Position numbers and translations under genes: made by a program
In this document: positions 16,225 through 25,408 of the stretch, piece by piece
Layout: the number at the start of each line of letters is the position of its first letter
Numbering within the stretch: the first letter of the stretch is position 1
DNA from: Candidatus Heimdallarchaeota archaeon
Lineage (GTDB): Archaea > Asgardarchaeota > Heimdallarchaeia > Heimdallarchaeales > Kariarchaeaceae
Assembly: GCA_030149205.1 (NCBI GenBank)
Contig: JASBSB010000008.1
Coordinates: 1-64,000 of the forward strand
DNA: 64,000 bases
Direction: 5' to 3'
Notes under the pieces: generated by a model
What the model was told of the DNA's origin: nothing
Database searches by the model: none
What the model saw: only the letters and a program-made list of their open reading frames with translations

Positions 16225-17562
16225 CTATGAATTTATCAATAATTTGATTACTTCTTTTCCGTTAGTAAGATTCTTAATTCTAATTCTCTCATTTTGGGAA
16301 TGAGCACTGTCAGATGCCTGCCCAACGGGTAACATAATAGCCTGAGCTTGAAACAGATTTTCCATAAAAGGAATTATTGGAATTGAACCACCTTCTCTAG
16401 TGTATACTGGAGAAATCCCCCACACTTGTTTTATTGCAGCTTCAGCGTTTTTATACAATGGGGTTTGAATATCTCCCAGCCACCAATCACCTGTACTGAG
16501 CACTGTAAACTTTAGTCTATTTGTTGAATTCAGGTCTTTAAATTTTTGTTCAATAAATTGTTTAAATTGAGAAGCAAGTACCTCAGGTTTTTGATCTGGA
16601 ACTGTTCGCACACTACACTTAGCTTCAACCCTTCTCGGAATCACTGTCTTCCCACCCTCACCAGAAAAGGCGTAACGAAACCCATGGATAGAGAAGTTAG
16701 GTTCTCTCCACCTCTTAATGAGGTGTTGTTTTACATCCTCAGTAGGAAGCTTAGAGACTCCTAACATTTTTTTGTATGTAGTTATATCAAACTCCACATT
16801 TTCATACAATTTGAGTTCTGCCTCTGATAATTCTCTAACCTCATCATAAATTCCAGGAACTATACTTTCACCTTTCGTGTTGATTAGTTGACTAAGTATA
16901 TTGATCAAGTCTGTCATCGGTTCTCTAACAGCCCCACCATGAATTCCAGAATGGAGATCTTGAATAAAACCATCAATTTCAATTAATATATATACTAACC
17001 CCCTAACACCATATGTTAGACAGGGTCTAGTGTCTGATAACCAATAATTATCTATCACAATTATGTTATCGATCCTTTGAAAGAAATCTTGAGAACTTTT
17101 TAACGCTTTTTCAAATCCTCCACTCCCACTCTCTTCTTCTCCTTCATAAATTAGATAAATATTGTTCTTCAACCCTTCAGATTGTATTAATTCTTTCAAT
17201 CCAAACAAAGTAGATACAATTGGTCCTTTATCATCTGTGGCTCCTCTTCCGTAGACAAATTCATCTCTAAATTCTGCTTTAAATGGTTCTGTAGACCAGC
17301 CATCCTCTTTATTTGCTGGTTGAACATCATAATGTCCATATATTGCATAGCTTGACCTTTGATGACCTACAATATATTTTGCAAGGATGATAGGATTGGT
17401 GTCACTTCCTGTTGGGACTACTTTAACTTCAAAACCGAGATCAAGGAGAAAAGATTTTATTATTTCATTAACTTTTAATGAATCTGACTTTCTGCTTTTA
17501 TCAGAACTTATAGAAGGGATATTAATAAGTTTAATCAGAAATTCAACAAGTTCATCTGACAT
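16225..17562 (-). CDS. M20-family metallopeptidase (dipeptidase-like)
   Basis: A zinc-dependent cytoplasmic peptidase that probably cleaves small peptides. Metal and catalytic residues are visible: GHYDVQPA near residues 76-83 (His77, Asp79), YGRGATDDKG at 104-113 and YEGEEESGSGG at 139-149 with the general-base Glu and metal-binding Glu. HSGIHGG marks the lid domain insertion and SDSAHSQNE the last metal His. Length is 445 residues, as in the carnosinase/CNDP-like branch. Single gene without functional partners nearby. Confidence 0.9.
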   Translation of the reverse strand: MSDELVEFLIKLINIPSISSDKSRKSDSLKVNEIIKSFLLDLGFEVKVVPTGSDTNPIILAKYIVGHQRSSYAIYGHYDVQPANKEDGWSTEPFKAEFRDEFVYGRGATDDKGPIVSTLFGLKELIQSEGLKNNIYLIYEGEEESGSGGFEKALKSSQDFFQRIDNIIVIDNYWLSDTRPCLTYGVRGLVYILIEIDGFIQDLHSGIHGGAVREPMTDLINILSQLINTKGESIVPGIYDEVRELSEAELKLYENVEFDITTYKKMLGVSKLPTEDVKQHLIKRWREPNFSIHGFRYAFSGEGGKTVIPRRVEAKCSVRTVPDQKPEVLASQFKQFIEQKFKDLNSTNRLKFTVLSTGDWWLGDIQTPLYKNAEAAIKQVWGISPVYTREGGSIPIIPFMENLFQAQAIMLPVGQASDSAHSQNERIRIKNLTNGKEVIKLLINS

Positions 17563-17680
17563 GATAAGTCAACGATTTCTAAGTTATTTAATAAATTAGT
17601 TTTTTTTTAGTAAAATTGTTCTGTTTTATTGTATGAGATTGATTTATTTTGATTGAGATCAGGTGAATAATTCTCCAATT

Positions 17681-18418
17681 TTAAATTCCACTTACGTGAA
17701 CTAAACTTCCGAGACCATAACTGAAACCTGCACCTACTAAAGCAATTAGAAGATTTTCAGCTCCCGCTACCCAGAGGTTTGTCTTAGTCATTAATGTTTT
17801 AGCTGCTCCCACGGAGAATGCAAATATCATCGCAATAATTGAGGCAATTAGAAACCCAGTCAAAGGATCGTTAGGGAAAAAGAAAAATGGAATAATTGAA
17901 GGTACAGCTCCTAGTACAAACAGCCATGCAACAGTTAACATAGCTTTCATTGGACTTCTTCTTTCATCCTCTTTTATGCCAAATTCAAAAGCCATCATTA
18001 CCTTCATGATAGAATCATCATCCTGACTGACTTGATCTACTACATCATGAAGGGTCTGTCCCTTTACACCAATATCGGAGAACATTTCAAATAATTCTTC
18101 AATTTCATGGTCACGATAGTATTTTAGATGTTCCCTTTCCATCTTTAAATCTGCATCATAAACCTCTTCTTGACTTTTAGTACTGATAAATTCCCCAGCC
18201 ATCATTGAAATAGCTCCTGCAATTGTTGCAATACTGGCTGTAAGAATAATAACAGAAGAGCTTGTGTTTGCTCCAACAATTCCTGCCACAAGAAGATAAA
18301 CTGAGACAAGTCCATCATTGACACCTAGAATGATATCTCGCATGTAATTTCTGAAGGAATTGTTATGTTCTTTAAATTCAGGTTTCACGATATCCTCTGA
18401 AACATTAACTTCTTTCAT
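17681..18418 (-). CDS. VIT1/CCC1-family membrane transporter
   Basis: Members move Fe2+ or Mn2+ across membranes by proton exchange. The family start RDIILGVNDGLVSVYLL is at about residues 26-42, followed by MMAGEFISTKSQEE, another family motif, a charged cytoplasmic loop with many Glu residues (metal-binding domain) and three C-terminal hydrophobic segments. The 245-residue length is typical. Which metal it carries cannot be told. Confidence 0.88.
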   Translation of the reverse strand: MKEVNVSEDIVKPEFKEHNNSFRNYMRDIILGVNDGLVSVYLLVAGIVGANTSSSVIILTASIATIAGAISMMAGEFISTKSQEEVYDADLKMEREHLKYYRDHEIEELFEMFSDIGVKGQTLHDVVDQVSQDDDSIMKVMMAFEFGIKEDERRSPMKAMLTVAWLFVLGAVPSIIPFFFFPNDPLTGFLIASIIAMIFAFSVGAAKTLMTKTNLWVAGAENLLIALVGAGFSYGLGSLVHVSGI

Positions 18419-18477
18419 AAAATTTCAAACTAAACTTTTTAATTAAACCCTCACATTGTGTTAATCTAACAAATCTA

Positions 18478-20244
18478 CTAATTATTTGGAATTAAATAAT
18501 CTGAGGCAAGATTTAGGTGGAAAAAGGGTACTGACTCACCGTTTACTAACACCATAAAGTTAAGTAGTGAATTAAGATCAACCCTCTTGACTGAGTTTCG
18601 TTCATTAAATGAGTACCAACTAACTGGGTTTTTCTTCAGTATTTTTATTAGATTATCTTTATAGAGAGAAAACAGAGTTCGACGATGGTTCAAATTAAAT
18701 TCAGTTAATATTTCAAATATCTTTACAAACGATTCATCTATTTGATTAATTTTGGTTTCGAATGTAGCACCGTCCGAAACTAAAATTGAAAATAACCTCA
18801 GAAAATATACAGTGATTAACTCATTAGGTTTTGTTCTAAATTTTGAGAGTAGCTCTTCGTTCTGAAATTGCTCAAATGATACGTTTTCCTCAAGGTTACA
18901 AGATATAGCCAGAGTATAATAAGGCAGAAAAAAAAGTTTCATATCAGGTAACTCAGATATAAACTTAAGTACAACATTGGTTCTAAGCGGACTAAGAAAT
19001 AAATTGGGAGAGCCCTCGTATATAGCTTTTATAGCTAAGAGTTTAACCAAATAGCTGTATATAGAAAAGATCTCAGACATCCTAATTGATTCGGAGAGAT
19101 TATGAATACTATTATGGAAATAATTATAATATTGAGAAATAGCTTTTAATCCTATATCCAAAAGGGTCTCGATTTCAAGGATGAATGTTATTGGAACACT
19201 AAATACATCATTAATATCTTCATTTGAATCAATCAAGGCTGAAATTAATGTGTAGTATTGATCAAAGAAATGGGAATACAAAGTGATCGGTTTAAAATAT
19301 TTCAAATTTTCTTGGAGATATTTGTTAACAGATGTAAGACCAGGATTTTTCTTTAATTGTCCTTGAATTGCATTGTTAAACTTGTCAATAACAGATTCAG
19401 CTTCTAACCTAATTTTATGGTAGGAATTTGCATTATATCTCGTTATTTTTAGGATCCGGTAGTATTCACTCCCAAGATCCCCTTCGTTTATCTGTATAAG
19501 GTCAAGCAGAAAAGCCATTATCGTAGGGATAAAGAAAAACTGTTCAAATAGAATTTTAATAAGTTCGTCATGTGCGTATATTGATTGATTTGTAAGGATT
19601 TCTTTTATATCAACCATTCGTAACAATTCGAAAAGTGTATTTGTGGTTTTGAGGATCTTATTACTCCAGTCAATTAGATCATCATTTGTTATCAATCCTA
19701 TATTGTTAATAAGACTTGTATAAACCTCAATTGACCCATTATACGCTTGAGACAAAGTGATAAAAAGTTGGAGGTATGCATTTGTGTTTGATTTATCAAA
19801 GTAACGGAATTCTTCAAGGGAAACATCCGGAATATCTCCCAGAAAAATTAAACTAAGAAGTTCTGCGGTGAGATAATTTCTTATTAAATCCCACCCATAT
19901 GCCAGTTTGATTATTGTTATTCTTAACTTGTTTGCGAGGACAGTCATTTTAATTTTCGACTGATTTAATTCTAGTGTTGTTGAAACCAAATTTTGCATCA
20001 TAGAGAATTTTTCAAGAGACTCAGAGTAAGCTTCAATTTTTTTGACTTTATCAATCATGGTATCAGACTGTATCTCAAGAATTAACTGACTTATACCTTC
20101 TAATTTCCCATTTAAAACAAGCTTGATTCTCCTTGTCCCAGAATTTACATTTCTCAACTCAGACTGTATAAATGAATTTGTTTCGTTTAATAGGTCTTGT
20201 AACTCAGTGATTGTCCCCACTAACTTACTATGTTTTGATGACAT
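18478..20244 (-). CDS. Large all-helical protein of unknown function
   Basis: I do not recognise this 588-residue protein. It is rich in Leu, Ile, Asn, Ser and Lys, and appears almost entirely helical, with coiled-coil-like segments in the first 120 residues. No catalytic motif, signal peptide or clear transmembrane helix is seen, although a few hydrophobic helices (for example FFFIPTIMAFLLDLI) could be buried. There is only one cysteine. It lies upstream of the VIT1-like gene on the same strand with a gap of about 60 bases. Confidence 0.75.
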   Translation of the reverse strand: MSSKHSKLVGTITELQDLLNETNSFIQSELRNVNSGTRRIKLVLNGKLEGISQLILEIQSDTMIDKVKKIEAYSESLEKFSMMQNLVSTTLELNQSKIKMTVLANKLRITIIKLAYGWDLIRNYLTAELLSLIFLGDIPDVSLEEFRYFDKSNTNAYLQLFITLSQAYNGSIEVYTSLINNIGLITNDDLIDWSNKILKTTNTLFELLRMVDIKEILTNQSIYAHDELIKILFEQFFFIPTIMAFLLDLIQINEGDLGSEYYRILKITRYNANSYHKIRLEAESVIDKFNNAIQGQLKKNPGLTSVNKYLQENLKYFKPITLYSHFFDQYYTLISALIDSNEDINDVFSVPITFILEIETLLDIGLKAISQYYNYFHNSIHNLSESIRMSEIFSIYSYLVKLLAIKAIYEGSPNLFLSPLRTNVVLKFISELPDMKLFFLPYYTLAISCNLEENVSFEQFQNEELLSKFRTKPNELITVYFLRLFSILVSDGATFETKINQIDESFVKIFEILTEFNLNHRRTLFSLYKDNLIKILKKNPVSWYSFNERNSVKRVDLNSLLNFMVLVNGESVPFFHLNLASDYLIPNN

Positions 20245-20603
20245 TTAATTTTTTGCCATAACATACAGTGAATTGTAAGAAATATAATAATTTATACGTT
20301 ATATTTTTGAATGATATAAAATTAATTTCATGTATTTTAAATACTAACCTGATAATTTGTTCTTGCTTATATAGAATTCCTCTAAAATTAATTTGCAAAC
20401 TAACTACTTCAAAATTAAATTATGAAAATTCCAATCCATAACTCTGAAATAATTAAATCAATGGTTATACACATAACATTACTTAGAAGACCTGCATTAC
20501 ATTTAGTCAATTTATAAATTTTAAAAAATTTCGATTAAAAATCAATCAGCAAAAGAAGCGAAATAAGGATAATTATTAAAGCCATAGGATTAATTAAATT
20601 AAA
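20245..20603. other. AT-rich divergent intergenic region
   Basis: A 359-base gap between the large helical gene (minus) and IDI-2 (plus). It is very AT-rich, with TATA-like stretches such as TTATACGTTATATTTT near 20291-20310. A 31-codon frame from 20422 has no supporting signal. I see no RNA gene. Confidence 0.4.
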
Positions 20604-21686
20604 ATGGAACACTCCGAAGATACTATAATTTCAAGTCGAAAGGAAGATCATGTAAATCTGGCATTAACAGCTGATGTTACTGTCAAATCAAAATCAAATG
20701 GATTTGAGGAGTTTGATATAGTTCCAACCGCTATTCCAGATATAAATTTTGATGAGATTCAATTGGATGTTGAATTTTTAGGACAAAAATTTTCTGCTCC
20801 CGTGCTCATTGCTGGGATGACTGGAGGTTACGACAACGCAGAAAAAATAAATAACTCCCTTGCAAAAGTTGCAGAGGACCTAAATATTCCATTTGGAGTT
20901 GGTAGTCAACGTGCAATGATAAAAAACCCTTCTATGACCAAAACCTACTCTGTTAAAGATAGTAATCCGAATGTTTATCTAATCGGCAACTTAGGTCTGG
21001 TTCAATTTTCATATGATTTTACAATCGAGGATTATTTCACTGCACAGGATAAAATTAAAGCAGATGCCATGGCTATTCATGTCAACCCCTTTCAAGAACT
21101 CTGTCAACCTGAAGGTGACTTAAATTGGGAAGGAGCATGGACGAATTTGAAGAAAATTTGCAATGAATCTAAAGTTCCAGTGATAGTTAAAGAGGTGGGA
21201 ACTGGGATTTCTGGAATAGAAATTTCAAGGCTTGAAAAAATTGGGTGTTCTGCCATTGATGTGGGTGGTGCTGGAGGAACCAGTTGGCCAAAATTAGAGC
21301 TATATAGGAATAATCTTCCAAATTCTCTTCCAATGGATGATCCAACATTAAACTGGGGTATCCCTACAGCTTATGCAACTTGGGAGGCAACAGCTGAGAC
21401 TTCAGTTCCGATCATCTCCACAGGTGGAATGTATCATGGGTTGATGGCAGCAAAAGCTATAACGATGGGTTCCCACATGGTAGGAATTGCAAGACCAGTC
21501 CTCCAAGCATTAACTACTGATGGCATTGATGGAGCGAAAAAGTGGCTTGAACGCTATATCCTTGATATCAAAAGAGTCATGTTCTTAATGGGTATTGACA
21601 ATATTGAAAAGTTAAGACAGCAAAAACATCGTGTGATACCACATGGTAAGGCGAGAGAGTGGTTATTGCGTAGAAATTATTTGTAA
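20604..21686 (+). CDS. fni: Type 2 isopentenyl-diphosphate isomerase (FMN-dependent)
   Basis: Interconverts isopentenyl and dimethylallyl diphosphate in the mevalonate route to archaeal lipids. It uses reduced FMN. Recognised by SRKEDHVNLAL at residues 11-20, AGMTGG, FGVGSQRAM, HVNPFQELCQPEGD with the conserved Gln and Glu, and the phosphate-binding glycine motifs DVGGAGGTSW and STGGM. Length 360 is typical. It stands alone on the plus strand. Type 2 isomerases are the usual form in archaea. Confidence 0.94.
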   Translation: MEHSEDTIISSRKEDHVNLALTADVTVKSKSNGFEEFDIVPTAIPDINFDEIQLDVEFLGQKFSAPVLIAGMTGGYDNAEKINNSLAKVAEDLNIPFGVGSQRAMIKNPSMTKTYSVKDSNPNVYLIGNLGLVQFSYDFTIEDYFTAQDKIKADAMAIHVNPFQELCQPEGDLNWEGAWTNLKKICNESKVPVIVKEVGTGISGIEISRLEKIGCSAIDVGGAGGTSWPKLELYRNNLPNSLPMDDPTLNWGIPTAYATWEATAETSVPIISTGGMYHGLMAAKAITMGSHMVGIARPVLQALTTDGIDGAKKWLERYILDIKRVMFLMGIDNIEKLRQQKHRVIPHGKAREWLLRRNYL

Positions 21687-21753
21687 TTGTATCTCAAGAT
21701 ATACTAATTTCAAATTTCTATAAGTTGAGGCTGATTTAGTGTTATGAATGCAA

Positions 21754-22110
21754 TCAGGCCAAAGTATCCAAATTTGTCATTTTTGAAACTAATTCAAAAA
21801 GTTGGACAATTAATTTCTTCTCATCAGAACTGACTACACCATCATTAAAAACCTCAGAAGAGGCATCTTGGACAATTCTTTTTTCTATCATATGGAGTAT
21901 TTCAAGGTTCTCTCCAGTAATTTCATTATGCTGTAGAATCTGCATTATTTCTGCTTGTAACAAAGAAACATTTTTTTCGATCGTACTTAACAACGATAGC
22001 TCTTCCTCTGTGATTTTCCCATCTTCATTTGCTACCTCACTCAGAGTTTGCAGAAGCTCTTTAGATATATCTAGTTTTGTATTGAGAAATATTTTTAAAT
22101 CTTCATCCAT
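21754..22110 (-). CDS. Small acidic helical protein, TerB-like (paralog 3)
   Basis: 118 residues with the same double motif as the proteins at 3724-4056 and 6055-6390: EVANEDGKITEEELSLL near residues 25-41 and VFNDGVVSSDEKKLI near 88-102. The first copy here has the full D-G-x-I-T-x-E-E form. No membrane segment or catalytic residues are seen. It lies 37 bases downstream of the lipoate-ligase gene on the same strand and may be co-transcribed with it. Function is unknown. Confidence 0.72.
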   Translation of the reverse strand: MDEDLKIFLNTKLDISKELLQTLSEVANEDGKITEEELSLLSTIEKNVSLLQAEIMQILQHNEITGENLEILHMIEKRIVQDASSEVFNDGVVSSDEKKLIVQLFELVSKMTNLDTLA

Positions 22111-22147
22111 AATACACCTTGAAATTCCTAATTAATAGTTTTATTCG

Positions 22148-22954
22148 TTATCTTATGATTAAATTCACACTTTTAAGCATGGTTTTTTCGAGCTCTAACA
22201 AATGTCTCCATTTCCCAGTTTGTGTCCAAACGGTATCTGCAAAAAGCTGAGTGGCAAAACTATCTGACACATCCTTCAGTGGTAAGAAATTTGGAAGCAT
22301 GTCAACCGACTGATTCAGCAATTTTGAAATTTTATTAACTATGTTCTCTTTGAATTGGGAATATTCAAAATTTTTCAAATTCTTGGTTTGTGAGTAACGG
22401 CTTAATCTTCGATTATTTCGATTTGAAGTTTTTACTAATAATGATTGTTCCAGTTGCGTAAGATTTGTATCGAGAAGTAAAGTCAAATGAAAAAGGTAAA
22501 AGTTTTGAAATTTATATGAGGCACCACCAGATATTTTTTTTCCATCCACAAATATATTTGTATTATCTCTAATCTCAATCTCACTTGATCCAGTTGGTAG
22601 AAATTCAAGTACCAAATTTATAAAAAATCGGTTTAAGTTTGAAATTGTAGGTTTGAGTGGAAGTGCCTTGATATTAAATAAGAACGAGAGATTCATTGTA
22701 CCCTTATCTTCAAAGACTGCACCTCCCCCAGAAAATCTCCTTAAAACCTTGATTTGATTTTGATTGCAATAATCCAGATTAACTTCCTTTAAAAGATCCT
22801 GACCTCGACCGATAATTACACAGGGATTGTTCACCCAAAACCTGAGAAGACCAGGTGAATTATATCTTTCTAATAACCTTGATTTAACAAGGAGATATTC
22901 CAAAGTCATATTTTTATATGGATCTGTTTCTTTTGACTCAAGAAGGAATATCAT
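22148..22954 (-). CDS. lplA: Lipoate-protein ligase A-like protein
   Basis: Attaches lipoate (or octanoate) to carrier domains of dehydrogenases or the glycine cleavage H protein. The catalytic-domain signatures are present: RRFSGGGAVFEDKGTMNLSF near residues 71-90 and the lysine loop DGKKISGGASYKF near 132-144. The 268-residue length matches the large catalytic domain of LplA with a short extra C-terminal part. Archaeal enzymes often need a separate small accessory subunit, which is not seen here. No lipoate-dependent complex is encoded in the window. Confidence 0.88.
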   Translation of the reverse strand: MIFLLESKETDPYKNMTLEYLLVKSRLLERYNSPGLLRFWVNNPCVIIGRGQDLLKEVNLDYCNQNQIKVLRRFSGGGAVFEDKGTMNLSFLFNIKALPLKPTISNLNRFFINLVLEFLPTGSSEIEIRDNTNIFVDGKKISGGASYKFQNFYLFHLTLLLDTNLTQLEQSLLVKTSNRNNRRLSRYSQTKNLKNFEYSQFKENIVNKISKLLNQSVDMLPNFLPLKDVSDSFATQLFADTVWTQTGKWRHLLELEKTMLKSVNLIIR

Positions 22955-23084
22955 TAAATTTTGAACTATCCCCTAAATATATCTATTAAGATAAATTTCT
23001 GAAATCATTTTCTTAAATTGGATTAAATTTTCTCTCGTTTTCACAACTATTTTGGAAGCAATTTAATTGACCATTTTTATAAAT

Positions 23085-24011
23085 ATGCAGACCTCTAGAG
23101 TTATCCTTTTTCTTAATTTATTTAAAAGAGGAAAATTCTCTTTAGAAGTGGATCCTTTAGTACTCATATTTATTTTCGTCGCTGGACTTATATTTGGCAC
23201 AATCGCACCAATGGTTGGTATTGGTGGCGGATTGCTTAATGTCCCCTTCTTAATCTTTCTAATTGGGATATCACCCAGTTCAGATGCTACATTAATTTCC
23301 AGTATTGCTGTTCTTTTTACATCATTAAGCGCATCTATAACATATATACGTCAAAAACGGGTTGATATTAGAACAGGGTTAATTTTTGCAGCTTTTGCTG
23401 TTCCAGGGGGTGTCTTAGGGGGATTTTTAGCTCAGAGAGTAGTAACTGATAGTGATGTTATCAAACTCCTCTTTGCAGTTTTAATTGGACTCTCAGCGAT
23501 ATATAATATTGCAAAAGCCTATAGAAGGTCAAAAAAACCTGTCGAAGAAATTGTTCATCATAAAAAAGGAAGGTTTGTTGTCAAGCGAAAGGTAGTAGAT
23601 AGTGATGGTGACACAATTGAATACGAGGCGAACTTAGGGATTGGTGTCCTGTTCAGTTTTGTTGGTGGAATTCTAGCAGGAATGCTGGGTGTAGGGGGAG
23701 GTATTATCTATGTTCCAACTCTTTACAATTTTGTGGGTGTGCCTTTTCATTTTGCTGCTTCCACTTCATCCTTCATAATAGTGTTTGCAGTAGCTTTTGT
23801 ATTAATTACCAGACTCTCTCTTTATTCAGGTAACTACCTGACTCTATTTACGTACGCTTTACCTTTGGCAGTAGGCGCTGTTATCGGAGCCAGATTTGGT
23901 GCATCAAAGGCTAAAAAAATTAGTTCTACAAAATTAATTATTGCATTTTGGTCACTTGCCCTTTTTGCAGCGATTAGAATGGGTTACACACCTTTCTTAC
24001 ACCTGTTCTAA
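23085..24011 (+). CDS. TauE/SafE-family membrane permease
   Basis: A polytopic membrane protein of about 308 residues. The duplicated signature of the family is clear: MVGIGGGLLNVPFLIF in the first half and MLGVGGGIIYVPTLYNF in the second, each starting an inverted repeat of about four helices. A charged loop of about 45 residues with KKGRFVVKRKVV separates the halves. Relatives export sulfite, sulfoacetate or other small anions. I prefer the ATG at 23085 to the TTG at 23067. No sulfur metabolism genes are nearby, so the substrate is unknown. Confidence 0.87.
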   Translation: MQTSRVILFLNLFKRGKFSLEVDPLVLIFIFVAGLIFGTIAPMVGIGGGLLNVPFLIFLIGISPSSDATLISSIAVLFTSLSASITYIRQKRVDIRTGLIFAAFAVPGGVLGGFLAQRVVTDSDVIKLLFAVLIGLSAIYNIAKAYRRSKKPVEEIVHHKKGRFVVKRKVVDSDGDTIEYEANLGIGVLFSFVGGILAGMLGVGGGIIYVPTLYNFVGVPFHFAASTSSFIIVFAVAFVLITRLSLYSGNYLTLFTYALPLAVGAVIGARFGASKAKKISSTKLIIAFWSLALFAAIRMGYTPFLHLF

Positions 24012-24093
24012 TGTTTTGATCTCAAAATTGTTGTCTAAATTTAACTCAAAGATTCAGTCTCATGCTATTATATTCCAAAGATTGAATCTGTGA

Positions 24094-24786
24094 TTAAAAT
24101 ATTGTTTTTTTAGGTTTCGTGTAATCGAATCTTACGTTAAATTTCTCAGCATACTTACAGTTTGATTCCAGACCATGGTTTCGTCTTCTGATAGTCAACC
24201 AATCTTTAAATTCTTTCCAATCATAAATTTCAGCATAAAACTGATAGGCTTCCATAACCTTGCTGAAATTATCGGTAATGTCTATGTATTTAGTTTTACT
24301 CAGATTTTCAGGTTCATAATAACTTAAGAATTGTACATTTTTTCGATGTGGCTCCATTTCAATAATTTTTGTGATTCTGGCAAATTTGATCGCTTCAAGG
24401 GCCATAATACCTGTATTCTTGTGATCACTGTCAGAATTATTAAATCCCCAAGTTAGTATAGCGTCTGGTTTTTCTTTTGCATAGAATTTTGCCAAACTGA
24501 GACGCTGTTCTCTGCTGTTTTCAATATGACCATCTTTCATTCCTAGGATTACAGATTCATTGGCTCCAACAATCTTAGAAATTTCTTGTGTATGTCGCTC
24601 TCTCTCCCTTTTGATTTCTGTCGATGATAACTCAGGAAGGAGAGTTGTGAGCTCACCATAAGTTGTCCAAGCCATTAAGACATTATCACCTGCATCTACA
24701 TGATTTGCAAGAGTTCCAATGACACCTAACTCATCATCAGGATGAGCAAACACTGAAATTATAGTTTTCTTTTCTGAATCTGCCAT
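24094..24786 (-). CDS. PIG-L/LmbE-family deacetylase
   Basis: Zinc-dependent deacetylase of N-acetylglucosaminyl compounds. The zinc motif AHPDDE is at residues 14-19 and the third ligand is likely in the SDSDHKNTG segment near 115-123. Relatives act on GlcNAc-phosphatidylinositol, mycothiol or bacillithiol precursors or on antibiotics. The gene stands alone and the substrate is unknown. Length (230 residues) is normal. Confidence 0.88.
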   Translation of the reverse strand: MADSEKKTIISVFAHPDDELGVIGTLANHVDAGDNVLMAWTTYGELTTLLPELSSTEIKRERERHTQEISKIVGANESVILGMKDGHIENSREQRLSLAKFYAKEKPDAILTWGFNNSDSDHKNTGIMALEAIKFARITKIIEMEPHRKNVQFLSYYEPENLSKTKYIDITDNFSKVMEAYQFYAEIYDWKEFKDWLTIRRRNHGLESNCKYAEKFNVRFDYTKPKKTIF

Positions 24787-24883
24787 AGCTTACAATTAAT
24801 TTAATCTTAAAAAGAAAAATTATTGGGGCAATCCATTCCAATAGATTATTTCATAATATAGGTTAATAGCCGATTGAAGGTTC

Positions 24884-25408
24884 TTAATCATCCTCAATTG
24901 GTTCAAGCTCAATTAATTGATCACCAACATTTACCTGTTCATTAAGAACACACCGAATTTTGATAATTTTAGACTTTACCTTTGATTTTATTTCATTCTC
25001 CATTTTCATCGCCGATAACATCAATATTGTTTGTCCTTTTTCTACCAGATTTCCTTCTTCTACATTTATCTCCGTGACAACTCCTGAAATCGGGGCAGCC
25101 ACAAATTTTTCAGAATCTGTCTTTTCAAAGTTTAACAAAGTTTGAGGTTTTACATTGACATCTACTGTATAGAGGCCTAGATGGACTCGATATAAATTGT
25201 TCCCTAAATCAATTACTCGATTGATTTGATGCTCTCCCTTGGGAGAAATAACAACTAAACTCTTCTTCAGTTGTTTTAGTACATAAGGAACATCAGAAAT
25301 TTTAACCTCTCCGTTCAATTTTGAGACCTGATATTCTAGTTCACTTAATTCATTTTTGACAGTAAACTTCAAAATATCTGACCTCCCATAATGTAAGACC
25401 AACGCCAA
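24884..25408 (-). CDS. Biotin carboxyl carrier protein of an acyl-CoA carboxylase
   Basis: The last 75 residues form a biotinyl domain with LMLSAMKMENEI, in which Lys135 is the expected biotinylation site. About 95 residues of a beta-rich linker precede it, resembling the BT domain that joins carrier to carboxylase in propionyl-CoA and methylcrotonyl-CoA carboxylases. The start at 25408 lies inside the upstream biotin carboxylase gene with an overlap of 40 bases in another frame, so the two are made together. The two would be one chain in many bacteria and mitochondria. Confidence 0.88.
   Translation of the reverse strand: MALVLHYGRSDILKFTVKNELSELEYQVSKLNGEVKISDVPYVLKQLKKSLVVISPKGEHQINRVIDLGNNLYRVHLGLYTVDVNVKPQTLLNFEKTDSEKFVAAPISGVVTEINVEEGNLVEKGQTILMLSAMKMENEIKSKVKSKIIKIRCVLNEQVNVGDQLIELEPIEDD

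Noticed and set aside
20422..20517. Possible 31-codon gene in the gap before IDI-2
   Set aside because: No ribosome-binding site, AT-driven codons and no sign of conservation.
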